From: Mantis religiosa
Lineage: Eukaryota; Arthropoda; Insecta; Mantodea; Mantidae
DNA: 64,000 nucleotides
Assembly: GCA_030765055.1 (NCBI GenBank)
Contig: CM060953.1
Coordinates: forward strand, 102,386,963-102,450,962
Direction of reading: 5' to 3'
Positions 49,760-61,805 of this stretch are shown here, piece by piece. The notes under the pieces are model-generated. The model saw only the letters and a list, made by a program, of their open reading frames with translations, did no database searches and was not told the DNA's origin. The position numbers and the translations under genes were made by a program. How positions within the stretch are numbered: the stretch's first letter is position 1; each line of letters opens with the position of its first letter.

Positions 49760-51106
49760 AAATATAGCTCAAATTAATGCCCAGAGGAATAAATTAGTCA
49801 TGTCAGAGCTGAAGAAATTGATAGAGGAATTAAATCTAGATATTTTCTGTATACAAGAACTGTATGCTGTTAATAGAAAGATATGTCATTTACCTGTGAT
49901 GGCAAGAGTAATGTGTGCTGGAAATAATCCTATGGCAGCATTAGTGGTAGTAAATAATAATCTCCAACTTGTAAATATAACGCAATTTGATGACTCGCAT
50001 ACAAATTGTATCGAGGTAATTCATGAGCATGGTACCTTCATTCTAGCAAATTATTATTTTCAATATAGCCATGAAATCTATCCATATTTAGATAAAATTA
50101 GAGAAATTCAAGATAGATTTATAAATTATGAAGTAATACATACCATGGATGCGAATGCCAAATCTACATGGTGGTTTAGTGGAATAAAGGATAGAAGAGA
50201 ATTGCTTGAGGAATTAATTTCGGAAAAGGATTTATATGTAGTTAACCAGCCATTAAATCCACCTACTTTTGAAAATAGACAAGGGGCTAAGGCAAATATA
50301 GATGTAACCTGATTAACTGATATTAAGGCTTTAAAAAAATTTCAAAATGGAAAGTTGGCAAGATTTTACATCCAGTGATCATCGCTTAATTTATTTTAGT
50401 TATAAAATGCAAGGTGATGTGAGAAATGTCTTTGATATGGAATATAGAAGGAATTTTTCGCAAGCCAATCGGGATAAATTGAAATATATTTTTGATAATT
50501 TAATAAGTTTAAAGGCAATCCTGTAGACCAAGAGGCAAATCATTTAATGGAAATTATTAAAAGGGCTATAACACAGTCAGTTCCCCAAAATGAAAAATAA
50601 GAAATTTTCAGATAGTTGTTGGGCGGAGGATTTAAAGAAATCTCGAAGATGCGGAAGTTGAGAAAAATTTATCAACGTTCTATGACTGAGGAACAGCATA
50701 TAAATTAAATTTATATCGACAAGCTAAACAAAATTTAAAAATTTATTAGAAGAAACTCGTAGCAAATCCTGGCAACAGTTTATAGAAACTAATTTGACTA
50801 ATAATATTTGGAGTATACCGTAAAAGATCATGGATAAAATCAAGTGGCCGGAAGTAATGAACACCTTAATTGTATTGTATTTATTTTCTTCCTTTGGAAC
50901 ATAATACACATGATATGGGACACGTCAGTTCAAGATAGAAAGATAAATATAAGAAGTTACATAAGACTGAAAATTGTAACAGATATAGGATCCAACAAAA
51001 GTCTAAAGTAGGAAAAGCAATTAAATATAAGCCATATAAAGACCATAGAGAAATGATATATAAAAGTAACTGTTCACAAATGTGGAGTTTACTCTACTTC
51101 ATGATT
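49760..51106 (+). pseudogene. R1-clade LINE ORF2, endonuclease part
   Basis: Starts near 49755 (L-N-I-A-Q-I-N-A-Q-R-N), the usual opening of R1-type endonucleases. I-F-C-I-Q-E-L follows (49840-49860, the catalytic Gln-Glu), then the D-A-N-A-K-S-T-W-W motif (50150-50175) and, after a stop and shift at 50310, T-S-S-D-H-R-L-I-Y-F (50370-50400, the terminal S-D-H). The endonuclease would nick the target for priming. The following linker (50450-51100) has many stops and is cut at about 51106 by the minus-strand LINE. ORF2 resumes at about 54566. Confidence 0.82.
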
Positions 51107-51826
51107 TAATTCAATTCAATTTATTTTGTCCTTTCGATTGATATCAGAAACGTCATAGTATAAAAATTACATTAATGGCTATTGTCATTATTTACAATCA
51201 CTTAAAACTAATTAACATTTAAAAACTCATTTACAGAATAAAATGAATGTTGCAGTAAAAAGAGCTTTACTCCCTTTTTAAAATGTATAAGGCTCTTCAT
51301 TTGTTTAATATTTTCTGGTAGTCTGTTGTATAATCTTATACCTTTATTGATAGCACTAGACCTGAAGATTTCCGTTCTACAACTTTGAATGTGAAAGTCA
51401 TCTTTCTGATATGTATTGTATTTGTAAATATCGGCATTTTTGTAATTTTGTATTTGTAGTTTATTTTGTTTTACATGGATCACTAATTCCAAAATATACA
51501 TACATGCTAGAGGTAATATTTGATGTTTTTTTAATAATGGCCTGCAAGATGTTCTTTTATCCACCCCACTTAGCATCCTTATCGTTCTTTTTTGAAGTTT
51601 AAAGACTATCTGCCATTTCCCCCCAGAACACTATCCCCTATTGTAATTGACTGTGAAAGTAACCATTATATATATTTCTCAATGCTGCTAAATTTATTAA
51701 GCTTTCAAAGGTTTAAGCAAATAACAAATGGAACTCAGTTTATTTATTAAATGTTGAATATGTGTGGTCCATTTCATGTTCTCATTCTTATGTAATCCCA
51801 CAAATTTTGTTTCATTATTGTAGCTA

Positions 51827-53604
51827 TAGTCTGTGAGGTTTAACTAGTCGTGTGCCTTTTAGAAAGAGAAAGGAATACTCATCGCCTCACTCTATGACAG
51901 GCAAAGCAGACACCCCAGCCAAGCATGCATCAGTGGCGGAGCGCCCCTTCTCCTCTTGGTCCGAATGTTCGTTTTCTTCTTCCGAGTCCGAGTCTTCTAA
52001 ATTTATAACTAACCTGTCTGTAATTTCATCTATCAGACCGTCTTTCTCCCAGTAAAACTGTTCACTGTTTTTGGACATGCTCACACGCCCTTTTCCAGTT
52101 TTCTGGGGTAACTTTTGTAATCGCACTATGAAACAAGGCTCCTACATCGACACTTTTAAATGAAATATTATGTTTGGCAACATCATTCTTCACTTGCGCC
52201 CATATAAGTTCTATAGCATTAAAATCGCAATGATAAGGTGACAATCTTACTACGGTATGACCGTGTACCTCTGCGAGATTATCTATTTCATACACTTTGA
52301 AATTATCTTTTTTCAGTTTAATTAATTCGTATAGCACTGGTTTGGTTGCTCATGGGTCAAACTCAATATTCCTATTATGAAGCCATTCCTGCATATGGGA
52401 TTTGAGTGAAGATGACGTGGGTGCTGTATTAATTTCTATGGAATGATAAGAGGCATTGTCCATAATGATGACACTATTAGACGGGATGTTAGGTAGTAAT
52501 TTATTAACAAACCAATCCTTGAAAATGTTACTATCCATTTCTTCATGGTAGTCTTTGGTTGAATTTGACTTAAAAGTTAGCAAGGCATTAGGAATAAATC
52601 CTGTAGAACATCCAGCATGTACAACTATAAATTGCTGTCCTTTGCCGATTGGTGTTTTAAGAGGGAAATCGCTTTCATTTTTATCGGCGATGCACTTCCA
52701 CACCTTATTTCTCGTATGGTTTATATTTACCCACGTTTCGTCAAGGTACACTATAGGCCTACCTGTAGATCTGAGTTCTTTCATTCGTCTTAAAAATTTA
52801 AATCTTTTAGAAACAATATCCATTCGTTCCATTAAAAAGCGTCTTCCTTGCGAATTTTTACTGTAAGTGAAATTAAGCTTTTTAAGAATTTTTCTTAAGG
52901 ACCACACGCTTCCTTTAAGTAAGTCTTTAGCTCTTAAAGCCTCATATATGTCCAGCAAACTAGGCAGAAAGTCTGTACGATACAGCGAATAGATTGTTCG
53001 CTTAATAGCAGCAACTGTAAATGAATCAATTTCTGTTTTTCGCGGTCTTCTATTAGGGCGCTTTTTGCCTGGTGTTTGCAGTCTACCGCCGCTAGCTTCT
53101 GCATTTTTGTGTTCTTTTAAAATTCGTTGGACAGAACGAGAAGAAATACCTGTAGCAGCAGCAGTTCTCTCAACGATACTCATCACTGAAATAGTTGGCT
53201 TTCCACATTTTAAAGCTTCACATTCATCACTGAAGAAACTGTGAACTTTGACTACAATTTCCCTAGAATCTGATTTTAGAACTTTCCGTCGAGATCCAAC
53301 TTGAAACAACACAAACACAACCAAAACTACAAGAAAATAATTCAACATTATATCCATATGCTGCAACACTGAAAACATTTTGTGTAACGTGTAAATCCAC
53401 AAAACAATAAATTCACAGTTCTATAGCTTATACGTCACTGACACCCTTCAAACAACACACAACGGAATGGGGGTTGGGACAGTCTACATTCCACGAATCA
53501 CGACAAAGCAGGGTTGCTGTTCCGCCCACGTGTGCTAGACAAGGACAGCATTCTGTCTTAGACAAGGACAGTAGAGAATACGCTAAGTTAAACCTCACAG
53601 ACTC
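51827..53604 (-). mobile_element. Sailor-like (DD82E) IS630-Tc1-mariner transposon
   Basis: 1.78-kb element. AGTCTGTGAGGTTTAACT (51828-51845) is the exact complement of 53586-53603. TA flanks both sides (51825-51826 and 53605-53606), the target duplication of this superfamily. It carries one minus-strand transposase. Removing it rejoins the coding frame region of the surrounding LINE, so the element boundaries are supported by both ends and context. Confidence 0.9.
52062..53402 (-). pseudogene. DD82E (Sailor-type) transposase with a single in-frame stop
   Basis: Cut-and-paste transposase. The N-terminal helix-turn-helix lies around T-G-I-S-S-R-S-V-Q-R-I-L-K-E-H (53090-53155). A second conserved region is P-G-K-K-R-P-N-R-R-P-R-K-T-E-I-D (53020-53075). 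The first catalytic Asp is in V-Y-L-D-E-T-W-V-N (52720-52750), the second in I-I-M-D-N-A-S-Y-H-S (52440-52470), and Glu in F-N-A-I-E-L-I-W (52195-52220). I count 82 residues between the second Asp and the Glu, the hallmark of the family described as Sailor. The only clear break is TGA at about 52347-52349 after E-F-D-P, where CGA to TGA would suffice. The true start is uncertain because the first 35 residues are hydrophobic and may be leader or intron. Confidence 0.82.
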
Positions 53605-54565
53605 TAATGGCTGTTTTATCAAATACTATTGGAGGTTTGACCATTTCCATTTTGGCAAGTATGGAATGAAATGGCAATAGTCTTATCCTTATTTATAATT
53701 AATTCATTCGTCTGAAACCATGTGTGCAGTTTACATAGAGTATCATTGAGTTTGGTCTGTACGCTTTCTTGATTGTTTCCTTTTATTAGGATGTTAGTGT
53801 CATCTGCAAATAAAATAACATCTCTGGAATTAATGGCAATTGGCAAATCATTTATGTACAACAAAAATAACAAGGGGCCCAGGACTGATCCTTGTGGAAC
53901 TCCTCGCCTAACTTCTCTCACTTTGGACTGAACTGTATTTAATTTTCCTTTATTTTCACACTGAAGTTCTACAAACTGTTTTCTATCGCTTAAATAGGAT
54001 TTAACCCAATTATTCACAATACCCCTAAAACCATATTTATTTAATTTCCTGAGTAGTATTTCATGATCTAAAACATCGTATGCTTTCGTTAAGTCTAAAA
54101 AGAAACCCACAACTACGAATTTTTTATCAATAGCTTCTTGAATTTTATTTATTAAACTGTCCATGGCTGTTATGGTAGATCTGTTTTTTCTAAATTCGTT
54201 TTGGGCCTCTGAAAGAATATTGTATTTTGAGATGAATGATATCATTCAATTATGAACCAGTTTTTCAAATATTTTAGAAAATGATGATACGATTGATATA
54301 GGTCTGTAATTTTCTCTTTTATTCTTCTCCCCTTTTTTTATAAAGTGGCTTAATTTTTGATACTTTTAACTTATCTGGAAATACACCCGATTGCAATGAT
54401 GCATTATAGAGACTGACTAGTGGCTTAGCTATTGGATGTATAACTTTTTTAATGATAACATCTGGTACTTCATCAACTCCAGATGAACATTTGGCCTTCA
54501 TACCCTGGACTACACCTTCTAATTTCAATTCCGTAACAGGCAATATAAAAACTGATTGAAGATGG

Positions 54566-56484
54566 TACACAAATGATAAATTGGGAAGATACTTTAAATT
54601 TATTGGTGAATATACTATTACCTGATGATGATGTGGAAACCGATAATCTTGACAACATAATCAGCAGAATTAATCTCAAGGAGATCTATATAAATAACAA
54701 TGTTATTATACCCTTTCATGAAATGGAGGTTAAGTTAATATTACAAAGATTAAAAAAGAAGAAGGCATGTGGACCAGATGCTATTCCGAATGAGGTTTTG
54801 TCTGCTCTAAGTGAGAATTTAACATCATATTTGACAAATCTGTTTAATAATTGTCTATGGAGGGGGTCGTTTCCAGAAAACTGGAAAGAAGCCAGAGTAA
54901 TTATTTTAAAAATAGGAAATGATAAAGATCCCAATATACCCAAGTCGTATAGGCCTATCTGTTTATTGAATACTGCTGGAAAAGTGTTTGAGCAATTGAT
55001 AAATAAAAGAATTATGGAATCTAGGTCCATGATTGGGATACATGAGGATCAATTTGGATTTAGGAAGGGGAAGACCACTGAAGATGCCATTTATAAAATA
55101 CTAGACACCCTGTATAGTACCACTAATAAATATTTAATCATCATATTTATTAATATCTCTGGCGCTTTTGATAATTCATGGTGGCCATTCTTTTTTGAGA
55201 GGCTAAGGCGTCAAAATTATCCAAGAACCCTGTATAATATTGGATTATCGAAAAAGTAGAAAAGTGTGTGCTCAGGGTGTAAATAAGTGTATTTATAAAA
55301 ATATAACTAAAGGATGTCCTCAAAGCTCAGTTCTTGGTCCGACGTTTTGGGATATTGTAATGGAAAGTTTATTGGAACAAGTACAACAGAACCCAGACGT
55401 AAGAAGGACCATAGTTTATGCCGATGATGTGGCATTTTTGATAGATGGAAATTCAAGGTTTGAATTGGAAAAGAAAGCCAGAAATTTAGTCCAAATATTA
55501 GAACAATGGTGTCTAAAATCCAAATCATGTATTGCTTCACAAAAGTCGGGCTATATGTTATTAAAAGGAAATTTAAAAAGAGATCCCCTAATTAAGATAA
55601 ATGGTGGAAATAAGTTAAATATCTAGGCCTTGTTTTAGATGAAAAATTATATTTCAGAAAACATTTGGATTATATAAGGAAGAACTCAGAAAACGTTATG
55701 CTAAAATTAACAAGGATGTTTACAGATAAAACTTAAAATTCCATTAAGAACCATAATTACCTATCATTATTCAATTTTTGCCTCGATAATTACTTATGGA
55801 GCAGCGGTTTGGGCCCAAAGGATGAATAATGTTAGAATGAGGAAATTGATTCGAGGCTTATTAGTAACCACTGGAATATGGCCGATTGATTTCTTAATCA
55901 AATTAAGGGGAGCAACGTTTTGGCTAAAAAGAAATAATTTGGATAAAGTACAAGATATTTTGGGAGAAAGATGTAGAAAAGTGCAAGGTATTAAGAAGAA
56001 AATTATACGAGATTGGCAGCAAGAATTGAATGAAATAACTGTGGGTAGACATACGTTTGAATTGTTTCCCGATATTAAGGAAAGGTTGCATTTAACTTAT
56101 ATAAAACCCACGAAAGGAACCATTCACTATTTGACAGGACATGGCCCATATGGGAACTATTGGCTGAAAATGAAGAAATGTATCAGTGATGTTTGTAAAA
56201 ACTGCAATGTAATGGATTCTCCAGAACATGCACTTTTTGAATGTAATAAATATATACATCAATTAGATGAAGAAAAAGAGCGCTTAAGTGGTTGTCAAAT
56301 ATTCTATATCTTGAGAAATAAAGAATTATATCCATATCTTGATATTTTAGCCATGAAAGTTAGTGAATTATCAAAAGATGAAGTTATAATAACGGAAGAG
56401 CTAGTAAGCATTAATCAACCCAAAGAAGCAGTTAGAAGATCGGAGAGGTTAGAAAGTGGAACCAGAATTATTGATAATGTATGA
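54566..56484 (+). pseudogene. R1-clade LINE ORF2, reverse transcriptase and C-terminal finger
   Basis: Continues ORF2 after the nested elements. RT blocks are K-A-C-G-P-D-A-I-P-N-E-V (54763-54797), Y-R-P-I-C-L-L-N-T-A-G-K (54948-54982), F-G-F-R-K-G-K-T-T-E-D-A-I (55052-55092), I-S-G-A-F-D-N (55154-55175), K-G-C-P-Q-S-S-V-L-G-P-T-F-W (55310-55352; usual Q-G is Q-S here) and Y-A-D-D-V-A-F-L (55418-55441). The C-terminus has C-K-N-C-N-V-M-D-S-P-E-H-A-L-F-E-C (56193-56243), the C-C-H-C finger of R1-type LINEs. The G-A-F-D-N and G-C-P-Q signatures place it in the R1 clade. Frames change at about 55250, 55625 and 55730-55820. Confidence 0.88.
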
Positions 56485-57825
56485 ATCATATAATGAAGAA
56501 TAAGAAGCAGATGAAGCTTTATTTCTCAATCAAAGGAGATATTATTTTATATCTATTGGAAAATAAGAGGATAGAGAGGAGATTTAGACATGGCAGAGGA
56601 ATAAACTAGAGAAGAAGAATCAGAGAAGAATTTGTTGGCATTGTTATCCACGTTGGAGGCGATTTGTAAGGAAACTTACAAATGGCGGAGCCGATATTGA
56701 GAGAAGCTGTCCCGACCAACCAGCCCAGGGGTGGATCTATAGCAGCGGAGTGGAGTTGGAGATGCAGTTATTGGTGATTTGGTGTGGAGAGATGAGAGCA
56801 GTTTTTGGTGATCTTAGTGTGCGTGTTTTATGAGTGCAAAGTTTTGGAAATTTTTGTGCAAAGTATAAAATGAGATAAATGAGTTCCCAGAAGGGAGCAA
56901 GTGATGTTGGATAATTATTGGTGGATAATTATTGGAATAATATTTTGTGAAAATAATAGCATGGGTATTGAAGAGGAAGAAATTGATTGATTTTGAAATT
57001 TAAATTCTGATTTTGTAAGTTATCCGTTTGTTTGTGTGAATATCCATATCTAAATTTTAGTTGTTTCATTAATACTTAAAGGCTGTTATATTATTATTGT
57101 GTTGTTAAATATTTGAAAGAAATTTAAAGTAATTGTTGAGATTGGCGGTTTTAATTATACCACTTAATTAATTTTGAAATTTTTGTAAATTTTAATATTT
57201 AATGATATTTTGTACTGTATATAGGGCGATAGGGGTTGATGTTTTCTTTAACATAAGTCTTTATTGTATATGTGATTTTTTTTAAATTTATCTTTTTGTA
57301 AAATTTTGGGTTTTGATGTTTAATAGTTACCAATGTGGACATATATTTAAATAGATAAGATAATGGTTATTTATAATATTTTTTTTTAGTTTTTTTAGGA
57401 TTTGTATCTGTTTAGTATGAATTTTGAGTAGTATGGATGGTATGTATTATATATAAAAATTTTGATTTCAATTATATGTTATTTATTATTTGCAGTATTT
57501 CAATATTAGAATGCTAATGTTAAATTAAAATATACTGAAGCATTAGCTAAAATTGGAGAAATTTAGAGATTGTGCTGGTTACCAGTACATAACTTGCCGC
57601 AGGATTCCGGCGGTTTTTGATAGGTATATTTAGAATTTGTTTGTTTTTAAATAACCGGCTATCCGGTTAATTGTTACTGGATACCAGTAAAATATTAGTT
57701 TAGGTAGTTTTGCTTTATTTTGTTAAATATTCTGGTAGATGAACATGTCTTGCTTTATATAAGAAAAAGATAAAGATTTTAAAATGTGGTAAAAAATAAG
57801 TTTTGTTTTTAAGGTTTTATTATTA

Positions 57826-57950
<125 letters not shown>

Positions 57951-58059
57951 TATTATTACCGTATATTATTTTTATTTTTTTTATTTTTTATACTATCTCT
58001 AGAACTATTTTTGTAATATTATAAAAAGTTAAATAAATGTATAAAGGTTTGGAATATTT

Positions 58060-58093
58060 ATACCCCGGCTTAAGAAATTAGGTGCCGGGGTAT
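58060..58093. other. Perfect 10-bp GC-rich hairpin near the LINE 3' end
   Basis: ATACCCCGGC (58060-58069) pairs with GCCGGGGTAT (58084-58093) around a 14-nt loop, in strongly AT-rich surroundings and about 30 bp from the apparent element end. Confidence 0.75.
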
Positions 58094-58125
58094 GGTATTG
58101 CAGATTTTTATTTATTTATTAGTCC

Positions 58126-58560
58126 CTAAACGCCATGGTAGAGGACACCTTCGGCAGGAGGTTGAAGGACTTGAAGACTGGCGCGCCGGGACGCGACACA
58201 TCTGCGCGCGTCAAACCTCCTAAATACGACGGCGCGACAATTTTCTAAGTCTTTCGCCGCCATTTCGACACAGTGGCCAGGCACAAGTGATCACCAGAGG
58301 AAGAGGCCGCACAGCTAATAACCAGCCTCCAGGGACGGGCCGCAGAAGTCCTGAACGCGATCAAAACAGCGCCGGCGCCCAAGGACATCTGGGAGACCCT
58401 GGAGAAGAGCTTCGGAAATCACCGCTTAGCCGCAGCGTACCGCAGCCAGCTGAAATCAAGGTCGCACGGACGAAGAACATGATATTGGACCAGAAGACGC
58501 CTGTGCACGGACTCTGCACAGCCAAGGGGAGGTGCCGTGCCGAGGGGAGGTGCCAGTGAG
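58126..58560 (+). pseudogene. Gag fragment of the GC-rich Gypsy element
   Basis: V-K-P-P-K-Y-D-G (58213-58236), then after a stop A-A-Q-L-I-T-S-L-Q-G-R-A-A-E-V-L-N-A-I (58305-58362) and D-I-W-E-T-L-E-K-S-F-G-N-H-R (58385-58425). These are the capsid blocks of arthropod Gypsy Gag (K-x-P-x-Y-D-G; L-x-G-x-A-x-x-x-L). No zinc knuckle is seen before the pol region begins. Confidence 0.65.
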
Positions 58561-58739
58561 GCTGCTCAATCTGACAGACACCGATAACGACGTCCAGGCC
58601 GGGACACAGTTGGGGACGTGCGAGCCCGTAGTCCGCCTAACAGCAATCGACAAGACACAGGAGCCGATGCCAACGCAACACCTGGGGCCCCGGCTGGAAG
58701 GCTTACAGGAGAGGGCAGCCGACCACCTGACCGCATAAC

Positions 58740-59720
58740 AGCCGGAGAAAGTTCAACTGCTGGGGAGATACCAGCGCGTCTTCAGCCAAGGTAACAGTGA
58801 CTACGGCCGCACGGACAAAGTGCTTCAACCCATCGACACCGAGGACGCCCGGCCTATTCGGCAACCACCTAGACGCGTTCCGCTGGCGAAACAAGCGGCG
58901 GTATGAGACATGCTAGAGGATATGAAACCCAGGGAAGTGATTGAAGAGTCTGACAGCCCTTGATGTTCCCGTGTAGTCTTGGTGACGAAAAAGAACGGCG
59001 AGTTACGCGTCGGCGTGGACTACAGGAAGTTGAACGCTGTCACCAGGAAGGATTGCTTCCCCTTACGCTGGACTGACGACAATCTGGACACGCTTGCTGG
59101 TGCGCAGTGGTTCTCGACCGTAGACCTGAAGTCGGGTTACTGACAGGTAGCTCTGGACCCGAGAGACAAGAAGAGCGTTCCGCTGGCGAAACAAACAAGC
59201 GGCGGTACGAGACATGCTAGAGGATATGAATTCCAGGGGAGTGACTGAAGAGTCTGGCAGCCCTTGGTGTTCCCCTGTAGTCTTGGTGGCGAAAAAGAAC
59301 GGCGAGCTACGCTTTGCGTGGACTACAGGAAGTTTAACGCTGTCACCAGGAAGGATTGCTTCCCCTTACCCCGGATGGATATTCTGGACACGCTTGCTGT
59401 TGCGCAGTGGTTCTCGAACTTAGATCTGAAGTCAAGTTACTGTCAGGTAGCTCTGTACCCGAGAGACAAGAAGACCGCATTCTCGACAGGCCAAGGGCTC
59501 TGGCCATTCAGTTATGCCCCTTGGCCACTGCAACGCACCAGCTACCTTCCAACACCTCATGGAGTCGGTAATGAGGACTGACTTATGACGCCTGCCTGCT
59601 GTACCTGGACATCATCGTCGGTAAGCCCTTCGAAGATCATCCGGAAAACCTGAGCAAGGTGTTACAGAGACTACAGGCAACCAACTTGAAGTTGAACGCG
59701 AAGTGCCAGCTCTTCTGCAA
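58740..59720 (+). pseudogene. Reverse transcriptase of the GC-rich Gypsy element, with a 300-bp tandem duplication
   Basis: The first copy has L-V-T-K-K-N-G-E-L-R-V-G-V-D-Y-R-K-L-N-A-V-T (58979-59044), then V-D-L-K-S-G-Y (59120-59140). The same stretch occurs again at 59274-59440 (D-Y-R-K-F-N-A-V-T and L-D-L-K-S-S-Y), with about 300 bp offset starting at GCGTTCCGCTGGCGAAACAA (58874 and 59174). The active site reads L-Y-L-D-I-I-V (59598-59620), one Asp short of Y-L-D-D. Several stops and shifts add to this. The enzyme is dead by at least three independent lesions. Confidence 0.8.
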
Positions 59721-59788
59721 AGGAGGTTTACTTGTGCCCCATAGTCTCACTAACCACAGTGGCCACAGCCCTGTAGAAGACCCAGGCC

Positions 59789-60606
59789 GTGAGATATTGG
59801 TCTCGGCCGAAGGATAAGAGGGAACTGAGCAGTTATTACCGCCGTTTCATAAAGAGGTTCTCCAAGGTCGCCAAACCCCTCACCCGCCTGACAGAGGAAC
59901 TCCGATCTTACGTGTGGACGGATGATGCCAAAGACGCTTTCCAGTGCCTGAAGACACTGTGTAGTGCTCCTATTTTGGGATTTCCACAAACATCTGGCGC
60001 CTTCATTGTAGACACCGACGCCAGCGACCACTGCATTGTAGGGGTCCTATCCAAAATCCAGGACGGCCTACTCCGAGTGATAGCCTACTACAGCAACACG
60101 CTATCCATGGCATAGAAGAACTACTGCGTCACCCGCGAGAGTTACTGGAGGTAGTAAAGACCTTGGAGCACTTCCACAAGTACCTATATGGTCAGCCATT
60201 CTACCTGAGGACTGATCACTCCGCCCTAACCTGGCTACTCAGCTTTAGAAACCTGGAAGGCCAGACAGCACGTTGGGTACAGAGGCTAAAGGAGTACGAC
60301 TTCACCTCTGAACATCGTAGAGGGAAGAGCCACGGCAAGGCAGACGCCATGTGCCGAAGACCCTGCCCAGAAGAGTGCGGCAAGTGCACAAAAGTGGAAG
60401 AGAAGGAGCGTGCCGCAGCTGTCCGAGTGGTCACGGCAGTGCCTGCGGATGGCTGGGATAGCGCAGGCCTGAGGAGGGAGCAGCTGGCGGACGCAGATTT
60501 GGGACCACTCTTGACAGAATTGGAGGCAGGGACAAGACCGACCTGGGAGGACATCGCACCAAGGAGCGCCACATACAATCGTACTGGGGCCAGTGGGACT
60601 CGCTGA
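59789..60606 (+). pseudogene. RNase H part of the GC-rich Gypsy Pol
   Basis: Y-Y-R-R-F-I-K-R-F-S-K-V-A-K-P-L-T-R-L-T (59830-59890) is the RT/RNase H connection. V-D-T-D-A-S-D (60008-60028) is the first RNase H Asp motif, and A-Y-Y-S-N-T-L-S (60085-60110) follows. After TAG at 60113-60115, Y-L-R-T-D-H-S-A-L-T-W-L (60200-60235) contains the last RNase H Asp region, and H-G-K-A-D-A-M-C-R-R (60331-60360) ends the domain. Confidence 0.82.
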
Positions 60607-60639
60607 GAATCAGAGAGGGCGTGCTGTTCCGGTATGGGA

Positions 60640-61725
60640 ATCACCTGATGGGAAGACGCTTCCCCGAAGTAAGGTTCCGGAAGTCATGAAGTGCACGCCG
60701 GTACTTCAGGACACCTGGGAGCAAACCGAACAATCGACAAACTCCAACAGCGCTACTACTGGCTGAAGCTCCGAGCAAATGCAGAGAGGTGGTGCCGGCA
60801 ATGTCACGTGTGCGCGGCGAGTCGCGGCCCCCAGACTAGGAGCCGGGGTCCCATACAGCAGTACAACGTCGGGGCGCCATTCGAACGGATCGCCGTCGAC
60901 ATAGCTGGACCATTCCCAGTATACATTCGAGGCAACAAGTACCTGATGGTGGTCGTGGACTACTTCACCAAGTGGCCGGAGGTATATGCCATCCCGAACC
61001 ATGAGGCAAAGACAATCAGACTACCTCGTGGAGCAAGTGTTCTGCCGATTTGGGGTGCCGTTAGAGCTCCACAGCGCCCAGGGTACCAATTTTGAGTCCA
61101 ACCTAATGAAGGAGGCACTAGAAAGACTTGGTGTTAACAAGACCCACACAATGCATCTACATCCCCAGTCGGATGGCATGGTCGAAAGGTACATCAAGAC
61201 CTTAGAAGAACACCTAGTAAGGTCGTAGCCAGCCATCAGCGAGACTGGGACGTCAAGGTGCCACTGTTCTTGCTGGCCTACCGATCAACACACGACACCA
61301 CTAGGATGACGCCAGCAAGCTTAATGTTCGGCCGAGAATTACGCCACCCTTGTGGCCTGGCTTTTGGAAGCCCCCAGACGCAAAACAGCCAACAACCGAG
61401 TATGTGGAGAACCTGGTGGACCATCTCCATGACATGCATGAGATGGCTCGTCAGAACATCCAGAAGGCGAGCGACTGCATGAAGACCCGATACAACAGGC
61501 AAGCCAAGGGTTCCAGCAAGGTGACCTGGTTTGGTTGTACTGCCCTAACCGGACCAAGGGACTCTGCTAGAAACTTCAACAGCCGTGGCAAGGACCATAC
61601 CGGGTGACGAAGGGGATTAACGACGTGGTCTACCACATACAGAAGGTGCCCCAAGGAGAAATGTTGGTGATACGTCTGGATCGTCTGGCCCACTATGATG
61701 GTGCTGTTCAGGACGACCAGCCTTG
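60640..61725 (+). pseudogene. Integrase of the GC-rich Gypsy Pol
   Basis: Zinc finger region G-H-L-G-A-N-R-T ... W-C-R-Q-C-H-V-C (60712-60816). The catalytic core has A-V-D-I-A-G-P-F-P (60892-60918; first Asp), then after a shift H-S-A-Q-G-T-N-F (61066-61095; the usual S-D-x-G is A-Q-G, so the second Asp is lost), and L-H-P-Q-S-D-G-M-V-E-R (61156-61190; Glu). The C-terminus ends R-L-D-R-L-A-H-Y-D-G-A-V-Q-D-D-Q-P at 61673-61724, the typical end of this Gypsy group. Frames change at about 61020, 61225 and 61600. Confidence 0.82.
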
Positions 61726-61805
61726 AGGAAGAAGCAGTGTCACCCAATCGTCGAAGTTACCACAAAACCAGCTGGCAGAAAGAGCTGGCAAAAAGAGACA
61801 GATAG

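Larger units (their letters stand above)
51107..54565 (-). mobile_element. CR1-like LINE (minus strand), split by a Sailor-like transposon
   Basis: 5'-truncated LINE inserted in the R1 element. RT blocks on the minus strand are G-V-D-E-V-P-D (about 54485), N-E-F-R-K-N-R-S-T (54175-54200), F-L-D-L-T-K-A-Y-D-V-L-D-H (54060-54100), V-P-Q-G-S-V-L-G-P-L-L-F (53880-53915) and F-A-D-D-T (53800-53815). Coding is interrupted at 53604-51827 by a DNA transposon and resumes with N-N-E-T-K-F-V-G-L-H (51790-51820). The C-terminus (51208-51576) ends in TAA, followed by a short tail ending AATTGAATTGAATTAAATC at about 51107. A frameshift lies near 54300-54345. Confidence 0.85.
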
